Positions 47,433 to 59,969 of a stretch of DNA of 64,000 nt are shown here, in pieces. The notes under the pieces were generated by a model. It was not told where the DNA came from. It made no database searches and saw only the letters and a list, made by a program, of their open reading frames with translations. Both the position numbers and the translations under genes were made by a program. Source of the stretch: Ailurus styani (lineage: Eukaryota > Chordata > Mammalia > Carnivora > Ailuridae); assembly GCA_002007465.1 (NCBI GenBank), contig LNAC01000742.1:415631-479630 (forward strand). The letters are read 5' to 3'. How positions within the stretch are numbered: position 1 is the stretch's first letter; each line of letters begins with the position of its first letter.

Positions 47433-49075
47433 TTTTATTGCTACCCTATTAGTGATAATGTAACATCATTTTTCTATATATACTTAATATATCCAACAAT
47501 TATAATAATTATTCACATATATTTATTCATATATATTATTTTAATAATATTTTATACACAATATTAAATAAGATAGTTTATTATAAGCAAGCATTTCTAC
47601 TGGGTCCACAAAACAAACTCAAACATTATTAGCATATATTTAATAGGTAAATATAAAAATACCTAGGAAGAGAAACATACTGTCCACTTCATAGTCCTTG
47701 GTGTCCAATTACTTAGTAGTAAATTTCACATTAAGAAAAGAAGGTAATATATAATTCTTGTTATCTACTCACCTAGATGTTTATAACAGAATGATAATCA
47801 TCTTGGCATAGTCTCCATAACCTACATATGTGTGCTTGCGTGTATATGTGTATGTGTATGTATGTGTGTGTGTGTGTGTGTGCGCGTGCATGCGCTTTGA
47901 TGAGGCTAACACAGGAAAAAAGTAGAACAAATACTTAAATCATGATAATAAACTAGGTCAAAATGATTAGCTTAGAAAAGTATAGGTATCACATAAGTAG
48001 ATTAAGGCACATCTAGATTCTGTCAAACAAATTGTAATCAGAATAAATTAGGTGGTGTATAAAAGATTTCTAACCAAATACATTGGTTACATCCATACTT
48101 AATTTCTTGGTATAGCCTTTGAAGTAGTGACTTGGAAATAATTCCTGAATGTCCTTGCTTATTAAAATGATTTGTAATTATTGCAACACAATCTCATTCT
48201 AAATAGCATCTGATAGTCAGAACGATGCTCTACCTCTTACCTCAAAGTCTAGGGTTTAAGAAAAAATTTTAATACATAGCTCTATTCTCCTGGCTAAGTT
48301 CATATCCTCTTGATTTTAAGCCAATTTTTAATTGAATTCAGTTAATTTAATTGCTCCTCAGAGATGTCCATAAAATGTGCTCTTCCAGATTTCCTAGCAG
48401 AAGTGCCATTGTCTCTGCTCAGCATTCCCAAGCAGACAGCAAAATTGCCATCAAGCTCCGTCTTGCTCAACAATGACTCTTTAATGTGGTCATCTCATGT
48501 GCTTTGTATTTCAATTATAATTTAGAATGAATTAAAATCTATTTAAATGGATGGCATCATCTCTTAGGACTCTTGATAGAGATCCATTTTGAACATTCTA
48601 TTTCTCTAAGGTAGCACTGTAAAAAAGTTTGTTGTATTATATACTCTTAATTTTGTATCATTAATTTCATTTCTCTTTGTAATTTAATCCATTTTCATAT
48701 ATGTTTATTAATCAAATTAAATAAAGTGGTGTGTTTATGCTTTATATTCTTCATAGATGAAGCATCAATATTTTATATTTAAAATTATATTTAAAATCTA
48801 GGATTTTGTTTTTCAACATTATAGAGCAGATATAATAGTCAAGCTGTTCATGGATGTGAGTGAAGTTATTTGCTATGGTGTTGAAGGATCATATTATGAT
48901 ATTTCAATGAAATAGTATCTTATAGAATGAATTCTAAATTTATAAGGTCACTAATAATAACAACATGCAAGAATATAGCAATTTATAGTTTATGAAGGAG
49001 TCCAGTCCTGTGTATTTATTAACCCTGTGAAAGAGTTAGAACTGGCATTTTTATTCCCATTTCATAGATCAGGAT
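47433..49075. other. Intergenic AT-rich DNA with (GT)n
   Basis: GTGTATGTGTATGTATGTGT microsatellite at about 47828-47895. Nothing else recognised. Confidence 0.5.
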
Positions 49076-49277
49076 TTGGCAAACTATGGTCTGTGGACTA
49101 AATCTGGCCAATTACTCACTTGTGTAAGTAAAATTTTATTGGATCACAGCTGTGCCAGTCACTGAGGTATTTTTTATGGTTGCTTTGAAGTACAAAGTAT
49201 CCTGAAAGAAAAGTATAACCTATAAAACCCAAAATATTTACTCTCTGATTATTTACAGAAGTTTGTCCAACCCTGTT
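49076..49277 (+). repeat. hAT-like DNA transposon fossil
   Basis: Left end CAGGATTTGGCAAACTATGG and right end AAGTTTGTCCAACCCTG are imperfect inverted repeats of CAGGGTTGGCAAAC type. The interior AAATTTTATTGGATCACAGC fits a known mammal-wide non-autonomous element. Exact family not assigned. Confidence 0.65.
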
Positions 49278-50149
49278 ACAAATGTCTAAACTGAGAGGCA
49301 GAAGTTTGACTGATACTCCATATTTAAATACCAGGCATTGTGTTTCCCAGCCAGTACATCAATCCTGAGGAGCAGCAGCACAAGGTTAAGCAACTTTTGC
49401 CATAGGAATGTGTAATGTTTTGGAAGGCAAAACTCAGGAATGGAGAAGGAAACTTAAGTGAGAAGGGTTGTTGATGAAAGATAAAGTCAGAGAGAACTGT
49501 ACTAACAAACATTGAGGTTCCAAACAAACAGATAAAAATATTCAATACTTCCAGGACTCTACTATGCCTTCTACTCTAACAGCAGTTTTCTAGTCTTCTT
49601 GAGCTGTTGGAAGCTGTCCTTTGGTCATTGTATAGGTTTTACTGTATTAATAATAGGTATCTGAATTTTTATCATGGAACTCACTATGTCATTTTAACAA
49701 ATACTATGATAATTAAGCACATTTTACTTTCCTTTTCCAATCTGTATTTATGGCTTGTCAATTTCAAAGAATTTTATTGCCTTATTAATAAGCCATGTAT
49801 TTTAATGTCATTTTTTTCTTAACATAAATTACATTTTATGTTCATGCATTGCTTCTTTATATTTATATGCAGATTTTCTTTCTTTGTAACTCTTTATATC
49901 TCTAGTGGACTAATGTGATTTATTTATTTATTTATTTATTTGTCTCAAATGAATTGTGATTTAATATATATCAATACAGATTGTATACATGTTTAAATCA
50001 CTTTGGCTTATAAATTGTAACATTTTATAAGAGATGAAAAGTTTTAGACCCCACTCTCACCTACATAATACTAATAGATAAATTACTGCCTTAGTTTACA
50101 TATTTTCATTGATTTATGGGTATTCGATTTATCTGTATATACAATAAAT
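49278..50149. other. Intergenic AT-rich DNA
   Basis: (TTTA)n at 49920-49941. No gene. Confidence 0.5.
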
Positions 50150-50472
50150 GAGATTGGAAACAAGCTTGGTTCAATGAATAGCAGGCTAGAAGAAGCAGAA
50201 GAACAAATTTGTGACCTAGAAGACAAAATAATAGAGAGTATTAAAGCTGAACAAAAGAGAAAAAGAATTATGCAACATGAGAATAGACTTAGGGACTCCA
50301 TCAAATGTAATGACATTTGTTATTATAGGAGCCCCAGAAGAAGAGAGAAAAGGGGGCAGAAAATTTATTAGAGTAAATAAAAGCTGAAAACTCCTCTAAT
50401 CTGGGGAAGGAAATAGACATTCACATCCAGGAGGCACAGTCTATGCCTAAGAAAATCAATAAAATCAGGCCA
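50150..50472 (+). repeat. LINE-1 ORF1 fragment
   Basis: Plus-strand frame MNSRLEEAEEQICDLEDKII, then RIMQHENRLRDS: the coiled-coil and start of the RNA-binding part of ORF1p. 5' and 3' truncated. Confidence 0.75.
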
Positions 50473-51557
50473 ACACTATGATGTACTATAAATTTATATT
50501 CATCAGTGATATTGGCCTGTGATTTTCTTTTCTGTTCTGCCTTAGTCTGGTTTTGATATCAAGGTAATACTGTCATAATAAAATGAGTATGGAAGTATTC
50601 TCTACTCTTCAATTTCTTGGACTAGTTTCAGAAGAATTGGTGTTAATTCTTTATTTTATTTTTTAAAAGATTTTATTTATTCATTTGACAGAGAGCACAA
50701 GCAGGGAAAGTGGCAGGCAGAGGGAGAAGCAGGTTTCCTGCTGAGCAAGGAGCCCCATGCAGGACTCGACCCCAGGACCCAGGGATCATGACCTGAGCCA
50801 AAGGCAGCCACTTAACCAACTGAGTCATCCAGGCATTCCTGTGTTAATTCTTTAAATGTTTGGTAGAATTCACCAGTGAAGGCACTTGGTCTGGATTTCC
50901 CTTTATTGGGAGATTTTTGTTTACAGATTCAAAGACTCTTTAGTCCTTATTGTCTATTCACATTTTCTCTTCTTCATGATTCAGTCTTGGTATGTTGTAT
51001 ATTTCTAAGATTTTATTTGTTTCTTCTAGGTTATCTAATTTTTTAGATAACCTAGTCAATGTATAATTATGAATAGATAAGTTTGTTGACATATAATTGT
51101 TCAGACTAGTTTCTTACGAGCCTTTACACTTCTGTGTTATCAGTTGTAATGTCTCCTGTTTTTTTTTGTGATTTTGTTTGAGGCTTCTGTCTTTTTTCTT
51201 AGTCTAGTTAAAAATTTGTCAGTTTTATTTACCTTTTCAAAAAAATAGCTCTTAATTTTGTTGATCGTTTTGTTGTTTTTTTGGTCTGCATTTCATTTGC
51301 TTCTACTCTGATATTTGTTAATTCCTTCTTTATGCTAAGTTTGGGATTAGTGTGTTCTTCCTTTTATAGTTCCTTGAGGTATAAAGTTAGGCTGTATGAT
51401 ATATTTTTTTATTAATATAGACATTTGTCATTATAAACTTCCCTCTTAAAACTGCTTTCTGTAACCCATAAGTGTTGATATGCTGTGTTTTCATTTTGGT
51501 TGTTCAAGATATTTTTTTATTTCCTTTTGATTTTATCTTTGACCTATTGGTTAAGAG
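50473..51557 (-). repeat. LINE-1 fragment A (ORF2 middle), reverse
   Basis: Corresponds to the same ORF2 stretch as 52680-54130: AATTCACCAGTGAAGGCACT, and ATAGCTCTTAATTTTGTTGA. Interrupted by a CAN-SINE at 50654-50840. Confidence 0.75.
50654..50840 (-). repeat. CAN-SINE inside LINE-1
   Basis: Perfect 14-bp duplication GTGTTAATTCTTTA (50640-50653 and 50841-50854). Confidence 0.95.
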
Positions 51558-51640
51558 TGCTATGGTGAGTACTGTGAATTGTGTAAGACCAACGAGTCAC
51601 AGACCTGTACCCCTGAAGCAAATAATACATTATATGTCAA

Positions 51641-51677
<37 letters not shown>

Positions 51678-51680
51678 ATA
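51558..51680 (+). repeat. LINE-1 3' tail, strongly truncated
   Basis: ACCTGTACCCCTGAAGCAAA and TAATACATTATATGTCAATA are a carnivore L1 3' end in plus orientation, followed by (AAAT)n. It lies between two reverse-oriented L1 fragments. Confidence 0.75.
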
Positions 51681-52949
51681 GTTTATTGTTTAATGTCCCC
51701 TATTTTTGTTCTAGTACCATATTGTTAGCATTTCTATAGCTTTGTAGCATATCTTAAAATATGGAATTGTGATACTTCTAGCTTTTTCTTCTTTCTCAAG
51801 ATTGCTTTGGCTAGCCAGGATCTTCTGTGTTTCCATGGAAATTTTACTTCATTTGTTCTAATTCTGTGAAAACTGTTGTTAGTATTTTGATAGAAATTAT
51901 GTTAAATCTGTAGATTGCTCTGAGTTGTATGGACATTTTAACAATAATTTTTCTTCCAATTAATGAGCATGGACTATCTTTCCTTTTTTTTTTTTTGTAT
52001 TGTCTTCAATTTCTCTCATCAATGTTTTATAGTTTTCAGAGTATTGGTCTTTTACCAGCTTGGTCAAGTTTTTTCATAGGTATTTTATTATTTCTAGTGT
52101 AGTTATAAATGGAGTTGTTTTCTTAATGTCTTCTGCTTCATTAATAGTGTGTAGAAATGGAGCAGATTTTTGTAGATTGATTTGCCTCCTACAATCTTAC
52201 TGAATTTGTATACCAGTTCTAGTAGTTTTTTTGGTGGAATCTTTAGGATTTTTATATATGTTATCATGTCATTTGGAAATAGTGAAAATTTCACTTCTTC
52301 TTTACCTATTGGAAGCCTTTTATTCATTTTTCATGTATGATTGCTTTTTATTTTATGGCCTTTATTATATTGAGGTGTGTTCCTTGTAAATCTACTTTAT
52401 GAGGGTTTTTATCATGAATGAATGTTGTATTTGAGCAAAAGTTTTTTTCCACACCTATTTAAACGATCTTATGTCTCTTATGCTTTTTCTTATTGATACA
52501 TATCACATTGATTGATTTGAAATATTGAACCATCCTTGAATTCCAGGAACAAATCTCATTTTGTTATGGTAAATGATGTTATCAATGTGTTGTTGGATTT
52601 GTTTTGCTAATATTTTGTTGAGGATTTTTGTATCGATGTTCATCATAGATATTGCCTATTTCTCTTTCTCGTTTTTTGTAGTGTGATTATCTGATTTGAG
52701 TATCAGTAACAAAGCAGGCCTCATAGAATGAATATGGAGGTTTTTCTTCCTCTTCTATTTTTTTGGAATACTTTGAGAAGAATAGGTATTAACTGTTCTT
52801 TAAATGTTTGTTAAAATTTACCTGTGAAGCCATCTGGTCCTGGACTTCTGTTTGTTGTGAGTTTTGTTAGTTCAGTTTTGGTAGTTGATATGTTTCTAGT
52901 AATTTATGTATTTCTTTTAAGTTGTCCAATTTGTTGGAATATACTTTTT

Positions 52950-53632
52950 TTAAATATCTCAACTTTATTTTATTTTTTCAGTGTTCCAAGATTCATTGTT
53001 TATGCATCACACCTAGTGCTCCATGCAATACATGCCCTCCTGAATACCCACTACCAATCTCACCCATCCCCTAATTCCCTTCCTTTCCAAAACCCTCAGT
53101 TTATTTCTCAGAGTCAGCCTCTCATACTTCGTCTCCCCCTCCGATTTACCCCAATTCACTTTTCCTTTCCTTCTCCTAATGGCCTCTATTTTATCCCTTA
53201 TAAAGGGATAAATGTTTTTATTTATTTGTTTTTCCCTCACAAGTAAGTGAAACCATATGATAATTGAATTTCTCTGCTTGGCTTATTTCACTCAGCATAA
53301 TCTTCTCCAGTCCCATCCATGATGATACAAAAGTTGGGTATTCATCCTTTCTGATGGCTGCATAATATTCCATTGTATATATGGACCATATTTTCTTTAT
53401 CCATTCATCTGTTGAAGGTCATCTTGGTTCTTTCCACAGTTTGGCAATTGTGGCCATTGCTGCTATGAACATTGGGATACATATGGCCCTTCTTTTAACT
53501 ACATCTGTATCTTTGGGGTAAATACCTAGTAGTGCAATTGCAGGGCCATAGGGTAGCTCTATTTTTAATTTTTTGAGGAATCTCCACACTGTTTTCCAAA
53601 GTGGCTGTACCAACTTGCATTCCCACCAACAG
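52950..53632 (-). repeat. LINE-1, 5'-truncated, nested in copy B
   Basis: 3'UTR (CCAAGATTCATTGTTTATGC) and ORF2 C-terminus (minus frame [20 protein letters not shown], 53613-53554, then GPAIALLGIYPKDTD). Near-duplication TTGGAATATACTTTTT / TTGGGTTATACTTTTT at 52934-52949 and 53633-53648. Confidence 0.9.
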
Positions 53633-54429
53633 TTGGGTTATACTTTTTCATAATATTCTCTTATAGTCTTTTGTATTTCTGTGGTATTGGTTGTTACTTC
53701 TTCTCTTTCAATTCTGCTTTTGTTTATTTTATTCCTTTCTCTTTTTTTGACTTGTCTGACAAGAGGTTTATCAATTTCTTTGATCTTTCAATGAACCAGC
53801 TCCTAGTTTCATTGATCTGTTTTACTGTGTTTGTTTGTTTGTTTGTTTTTAGTTTCTATTTCATTTATTTCTCCCTGAATCTTTTTTATTTCTTTCCTTC
53901 TACTGGTTTTGAATTTTGTTTGTTCTTTCTTTCTTAGTTCCTTTAGTGTAACATTAGGCAGTTTATCTGAGATATTTCTTGCTTCTTGAAGTAGGCCTGT
54001 ATTGCTATAAACTTTCCTCTTAGAACCTTTTTTGCTGCATTCCACAGATATTAGACTGTTGCATTTTCATTTTCATTGATCTTCATGTATTTTTTAATTT
54101 CTTCTTTGATTTCTTGGTTGACCCATTCATTGTTTAGTAACATATTATTTAACCTCTATGTATTTGTGTTCTTTCCAGATTTCTTCTTGTGGTTGATTTC
54201 TAGTTTCATAGTGCTGTGGTCAGAGAATATGCATGGAATGATTTTGATATTTTGAATTTATTGAGACTTGTTTTGTGGACTAACATGTTATCTTTGGTGG
54301 ACAATGTTACATGTGCACTTGAAAAGAATGTGTATTCTTCTGTTTTAGAATGGAATGCTCTGATTATATCTGTTAAATCCACCTAGTCCAATGTGTCATT
54401 CAAAGTCATTATTTTCTTGTTGATTTTTT

Positions 54430-54633
54430 TACTTTAATTTTTATTTTTTTAAGATTTTATTTATTTATTTGAGAGAGAGAATGAGAGAGAGAGCATGAGA
54501 TGAGGGAGGGTCAGAGAGAGAAGCAGGCTCCCCACTGAGCAGGGAGCCCCATGCGGGACTCAATCCCAGGACTCCAGGATCATGACCTGAGCTGAAGGCA
54601 GTCGTTTAACAAACTGAGACACCCAGGCACCCC
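54430..54633 (-). repeat. CAN-SINE nested in LINE-1 copy B
   Basis: 15-bp duplication TCTTGTTGATTTTTT at 54415-54429 and 54634-54648. Confidence 0.94.
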
Positions 54634-54763
54634 TCTTGTTGATTTTTTGTTTGGATGATTTGTCTATTGATGTAAACGACATGTTAAATTGCCCTACTAT
54701 TATTATATTATTATTTATTACTTCCTTTATGCTTGTTATTAACTACTTTAAGTATTTGGATGT

Positions 54764-54840
54764 CTCCATGGTGAGTGTACAAATACAGTGTACAAATACA
54801 AATACAAATACTCCATGGTGAGTGTACAAATACAATATAC
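54764..54840. repeat. 47-bp tandem duplication in LINE-1 copy B
   Basis: CTCCATGGTGAGTGTACAAA starts at 54764 and again at 54811, with (ACAAAT)n between. Confidence 0.85.
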
Positions 54841-55702
54841 AATGTCATCTTCTTGGATTTTCCCCTTTTTGATTACATAGTGTCTTCCCTTGTCTCTTGT
54901 TACAGTCTTTGTTTCAAAGTCTATTTTATCCAATATAAGTATTTCTAACCCAGCTCTCTTTTTACATCCATTTGCATAATAAATGCTTCTCCATCGCTTT
55001 GCTTTCAATCTGCATGTGTCTAAGTCTGAAGTGAATTTCTTGTAGGCAGCATATAAGTGTCTTTTTATTTTTAATCCATTTCATCACCCTATGTCTTTTG
55101 ATGGGTGCTTAGTCCATTTACATGCAAAGCAATTATTTAGGTATGCATTTATTGCATTTTGTTCCTTATTTAATGGTTGCTTCTATAGTTTTTCTCTGAT
55201 CTTTTTGTCTCTTGCACTCATTTCTTATGAATAGTTTGCTTTCTATAGTGACACACTTGGACTTCTTTTTCTTTATATTTGCATATCTGCTATTGGTTAT
55301 TGATTTGTGGCTACTATTAGGTTTGTATATAACATCTTCTGTATATAGCCATCTATATTAAGTTGATGATGGTTTAAGTTTAAACCCATTCTTTACTCTT
55401 CTCCTTTCCACATTTTAGGTATTTCTATTCTTTTATTTCCATTCTTTTATTTTTTGGGTCTCTTGACTTATTTTACAGATACACTTATTTCTACGGCTTC
55501 TTTGTCCCTTCTTTTTTTACTGTTGTTTAAAGTCTTTCCTTACCACCGAAATAGTTCCCTGTAACATTTCCGTAGGGCTAATTTAGTAGTCATACATTCC
55601 TTTAACTTTTGTTTGTTTTGGAAACTCTTTATCTCTCCTTCTATTTTGAATATTAGCCTTATTGAATAGAGTATTCTTGGCTGCAAATTCTTTCAGCACT
55701 TT

Positions 55703-55893
55703 TTAAAATAAAGGTTTTATTTATTTGTCAGAGAAAGAACAAGCAGGAGCATAAGCTGGGGAAGCAGTAGGCAGAGGGAGACACAGGGCACCCACTGAGG
55801 TAGAAGCCTGATGTTGACTCCATTCCAGAACCCTGAGATCATAACCTAAACCAAAGGCAGATGCTTAACTGACTGAGCCTCCCAGGCATCTCC
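55703..55893 (-). repeat. CAN-SINE nested in LINE-1 copy B
   Basis: 13-bp duplication CTTTCAGCACTTT (55690-55702 and 55894-55906). Confidence 0.93.
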
Positions 55894-56599
55894 CTTTCAG
55901 CACTTTGAATGTATCATGCCACTCACTCTGGCCTGCAAAATTTCTGCTGAAAACTCTGCCCACAGACTTATGAGGTTTCCCTTGCTGCTTTTAAAATTCT
56001 GTCAACACTACTTTTTGCATCTTTATTATTAGGTGTCTTGGTGTGGATCTTCTCTGCTTGATTTTGTTGGGGAAGCTCTATGCATCTTGGATCTAGATTT
56101 GTTTCCTTCCCCAGATTCACAAAGTTTTCAGCTAATATTTCTTCAAGTATTTTTTCTGCCTCTTTTTCTCTTTCTTCTCTCCTGAAATCCCTACAATGTG
56201 AATGTTATTGAATTTGATGGTATTGCTGATTTGCCTAAGTCTATTCTCATTTTGCATAATATTTTTTCTCACCTGCTCAGCTTGATTACTTTCCGTTACC
56301 CTGTCCTTCAAGTAACAGATTTTTTTCTTCTGCTTCATCCAGTCTATTTATCCCATGTAGTGTATTTTTAATTTCATGTATTGTGCTCTTCATCTCTGAT
56401 TCATTATTGTAAATCTCATTTTTAAGGATATCACCGATGTCCTCCATTTTTTTCTCAAGTCCAGTGAGCATCTTTATCAACATCATTACTTTAAATGCTT
56501 ATCTCCATTTAAGTTATGTCTTTGCTGTGATTTTGTTTTATTCTTTCATTTGGGACATATTTCTGTGTCTCTTCATTTTCCTTTCCGCATAAAAGGTAG

Positions 56600-57035
56600 T
56601 GTATTTATTTGCTAAGGCTGTTGTAACAAAGTACCACATATGGTTAGCTTACAGAAATTTATCTTCTTACAGTTCTGACAGCTTAAGATTTGAAATCAAG
56701 GTGTCAGTAGAATTTGTTCCTTCTGAAAGGCCATAGAGAAGAATATGTTTGAGGCCTCATTTAGACTTATTGATAGCTCTCACTTTGACTTATAGATGAC
56801 TGTTTTCTCTGTGTCTATTCATATTTTCTACCTTTTATATATGTTTATCTTTGTATCAAATTTCCCCTTTTTTATAAGTCCATTGGTCATATTGGATTAG
56901 GGCCCACCCTAATGAATTAATTTTAACTTGATTAAGTCTATAAAGATCATATTTCCAAATAAGTTTCTGTTCTGAAGTACTGGGGGTTAGAACTACAACA
57001 TATCTTTTTGGAGGGGACCCAATTCAACTTATAGC
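56600..57035 (+). repeat. Ancient interspersed repeat, copy 2 (see 34125)
   Basis: TTGCTAAGGCTGTTGTAACA, ATCTTCTTACAGTTCTGACA, TTGGATTAGGGCCCACCCTA and GGGGACCCAATTCAACTTAT. Same order as the copy at 34125-34525. Confidence 0.6.
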
Positions 57036-57257
57036 TGGTATACTAATATTATGTCATCACAAATTCATTGTGAAGATTAACCAAAAGCATGTACTTAGCA
57101 CAGGATGTAGCAGAGTTAAATCTATATGAATATGAACTAGTATGTTTTAAAATTCTTGCTCATATACTCATTCCATTTTCTTATTTAAATTATTTTTCTT
57201 GTTAATTCGTAAGAGATGTCTGCTTATGAACAATTTAGATTATAAATGTAAATGTAT

Positions 57258-59130
57258 TTTTTTGGAGGAATTTCCATACTGTTTTCCAAGTTGGCTGCAC
57301 CAACTTGCATTCCTACCAACAGTGAAAGAGGGTTCCCCATTCTCCACAACCTCTCCAACACTTGTTGTTTCCTGTCCTGTTGATTTTGGCCATTCTAACT
57401 TGTGTAAGGTTGTATCTCAATGTGGTTTTGATTTGAGTTTCCCTGATGGCTAGTGATGATGAACATTTTTTCATGTGTCTGTTGGCCATTTGTATGTCTT
57501 CTTTGGAGAAGTGTCTGTTCATGTCTTCTGCTCATTTTTTGACACGACTATCTGTTTTTTGAGTGTTGAGCTTGAGAAGTTCTTTATAGCTAGCTCTTGG
57601 ATATCAGCCCTTTGTCTGTAGTGTCATTTGCAAATATCTTCTTCCATTCCATTTCCTGTTTTGTTGACTGTTTCCTTTGCTGTGCAGAAGCTTTTTATCT
57701 TGATGAAGTACCAAAACTTCATTTTCGCTTTTGTTTCCTTTGCCTTTGGAGACGTGTCTCGAAAGAAGTTGCTGTGGCCGATGTAAAAGAGGTTACAGCC
57801 TATGTTCTCCTCTAGTTTTTTGATAGCTTCCTGCCTCACATTGAGGTCTTTCATACATTTCAAGTTTATCTTTGTGTATGGTGTGAAAGAATGGTAGAGT
57901 TTCATTCTTCTATACATAGCTGTCCAATTTTCCCAGCACCATTTATTGAAGAGACTGTCTTTTTTCCACTGGATATTTTCCCCTGCTTTGTCAAAGATCT
58001 TTTGACCATAGAGTTGAGGGTCCATATCTGGACACTCCTCTCTGTTCCATTGGTGTATGTGTCTGTTTTAGTGCCAGTACCATGCTGTCTTGGTGATCAC
58101 AGCTTTGTAGTAAAGCTTTAAATCAGGAAACATGATGCCCCCAGCTTTGTTTTTCTTTTTCGACATTTCCTTAGCGTTTTGGGGTCTTTTCTGGTTCCAT
58201 ATAAATTTTAGGATTGTTTGTTCCAGCACTTTGAAAAATGCCGGTGGAATTTTGATCAGGGTGCCATTTGCAAAGGTGAATTTTGATCGAAAGTATAGAT
58301 TGGTATGGACAGTATAGACATTTTAACAATGTTTGTTCTTCCGATCCGTGAGCATGGAATGCTTTTCCATCTTTTTGTATCTTCTTCAATTTTTTTCATG
58401 AGTGTTCTGTAGTTCCTTGAATACAGATCCTTTACCTCTTTGGTTAGGTTTATTCCAAGGTGTCTTATGGTTCTTGATGCTATAGTAAATGGAATCAATT
58501 CTCTAATTTCCCTTTCTATATTTTCCTTGCTAGTGTATAAGAAAGCAACTGATTTCTGTGTATTGATTTTGTATCCTGCCACATTATTGAATTGCTGTAT
58601 GAGTTCTGGTAGTTTGGGGGTGGAATCTTTTGGGTTTTCCATATAAAGTATCATGTCATCTGAGAAGAGAGAGAGTTTGACTTCTTCTTTGCCAATTTGA
58701 ATACCTTTTATTTCTTTTTGTTGTCTGATTGCTGTTGGTAGGGCTTCTAGTACTATGTTGAAAAACAGTGGTGAGAGTGGGCATCCTTGTTGTGTTCCTG
58801 ATCTCAGTGGGAAGGCTGTCAGTTTTTCTCCATTGAGAATGATATTCACTGTGGGTTTTTCATAGATAGTTTTTATGAAGTTGAGGAATGTTCCCTCTAT
58901 CCCTATACTTTGAAGAGTTTTAATTAGGAACAGATGCTGTATTTTGTCAAAGGCTTTTTCTGCATCAATTGAGAGGACCATGTGGTTCTTCTCTCTTCTC
59001 TTTTTATTTGTTCTATGACATTGATTGCTTTGTGAATGTTGAACCACCCTTGCATCTCAGGGATAAATTCCACCTGGTCATGGGGGATAATCTTTTTAAT
59101 GTACTGTTAGATCCTACTAGCTAGGATCTT
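57258..59130 (-). repeat. LINE-1 copy C: ORF2 reverse transcriptase to C-terminus
   Basis: Minus-strand frame 59047-58256 stays open for 263 codons with the L1 reverse transcriptase core: [35 protein letters not shown], and FSDDMILY (consensus FADD; the two catalytic Asp are kept). ORF2 continues with frameshifts to 57313 ([19 protein letters not shown]). Neither the 5' end nor the 3'UTR and poly-A tail is present. A fossil; the longest open L1 frame in the window. Confidence 0.93.
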
Positions 59131-59969
59131 GTTGAAAATCTTACAATTAAGATTTCACATTTTTCATTTATTTTCCAGAACTCCTAGACAATTTTCAAGT
59201 TTACTGGGAACAGATGAAAAAGTGGGTCTTTAGTCTTAAAAATTTATAAATTTTATTTATCAAAAGACAAGCAGGAAGAAAATGAAAATGAAAGGCATGG
59301 GCAGAGAGAAATTATTCAAAATATACATGTGAATATTTACTAACAGGTTTAAGAGTAGCACAGAGACATTTAAATATTTGTACCTAACAAGCTAGCATTA
59401 ATAATTATTAATTATTAAAGTTATATTAAATATATATTATATTATATTAAAAATATATTAAAGTTATTTAATTATAACTTATTAAAGTTTATCAATGATT
59501 CAAGAAAGAACCAGATTAAAATGATTAACATGGTAGTTTACCTTTGACGTTAGGTTTTCTTAAAGTCAATTTAGAAAGAACTCTTTTCAAATATTAAAAA
59601 AAATTGCCTGTGAATATAAGAACTTTGGCATGGGAAATGAAAAGATAATGAGGATCTCACCTTTGCAAATGCACTAGTGTCCTGGAGTTAGAATAACTTT
59701 TCCCCCCAACCTCTGATATAAACAAAAGAGAAAATGGCAAGGAAAATGATTGAAGCCAGGGAAAGATTGATAAATTAGAAGGAGGAATGATTGCTTGGGA
59801 TTATGCAACAGCTTCCAACTGGCCTCTACTTTGGCCTTCTCCAATAAAGAGTACTTTTTGTTGGTAGAGAGAAGACAGGGAGAGAGGGAGTAAGGCGGAC
59901 AGAGTAGTGCATTTGGGTTCATGCAAACAAACAAACAAACAATCAAAAAAACATTTCCCCAGACACATT
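59131..59969. other. Intergenic, nothing recognised
   Basis: TA-rich stretch at 59400-59480 and (CAAA)n at 59927-59943. No gene. Confidence 0.5.

Larger units (their letters stand above)
51690..56550 (-). repeat. LINE-1 copy B, long but decayed, reverse
   Basis: Read on the minus strand: ORF1 remnants (56486-56132, e.g. MQNENRLRQISNTIKFNNIH), then endonuclease, linker and reverse transcriptase region (52327-52103, IGKEEVKFSLFPNDMITYIK; the usual ADD is PND here). Numerous stops. Later insertions within it: L1 3' end at 52950-53632, CAN-SINEs at 54430 and 55703. No intact frame, so inactive. Confidence 0.8.

Noticed and set aside
58256..59047. 263-codon reverse-transcriptase frame as a host gene
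   Set aside because: Clear LINE-1 ORF2 within a truncated, frameshifted element; not a host or viral gene.
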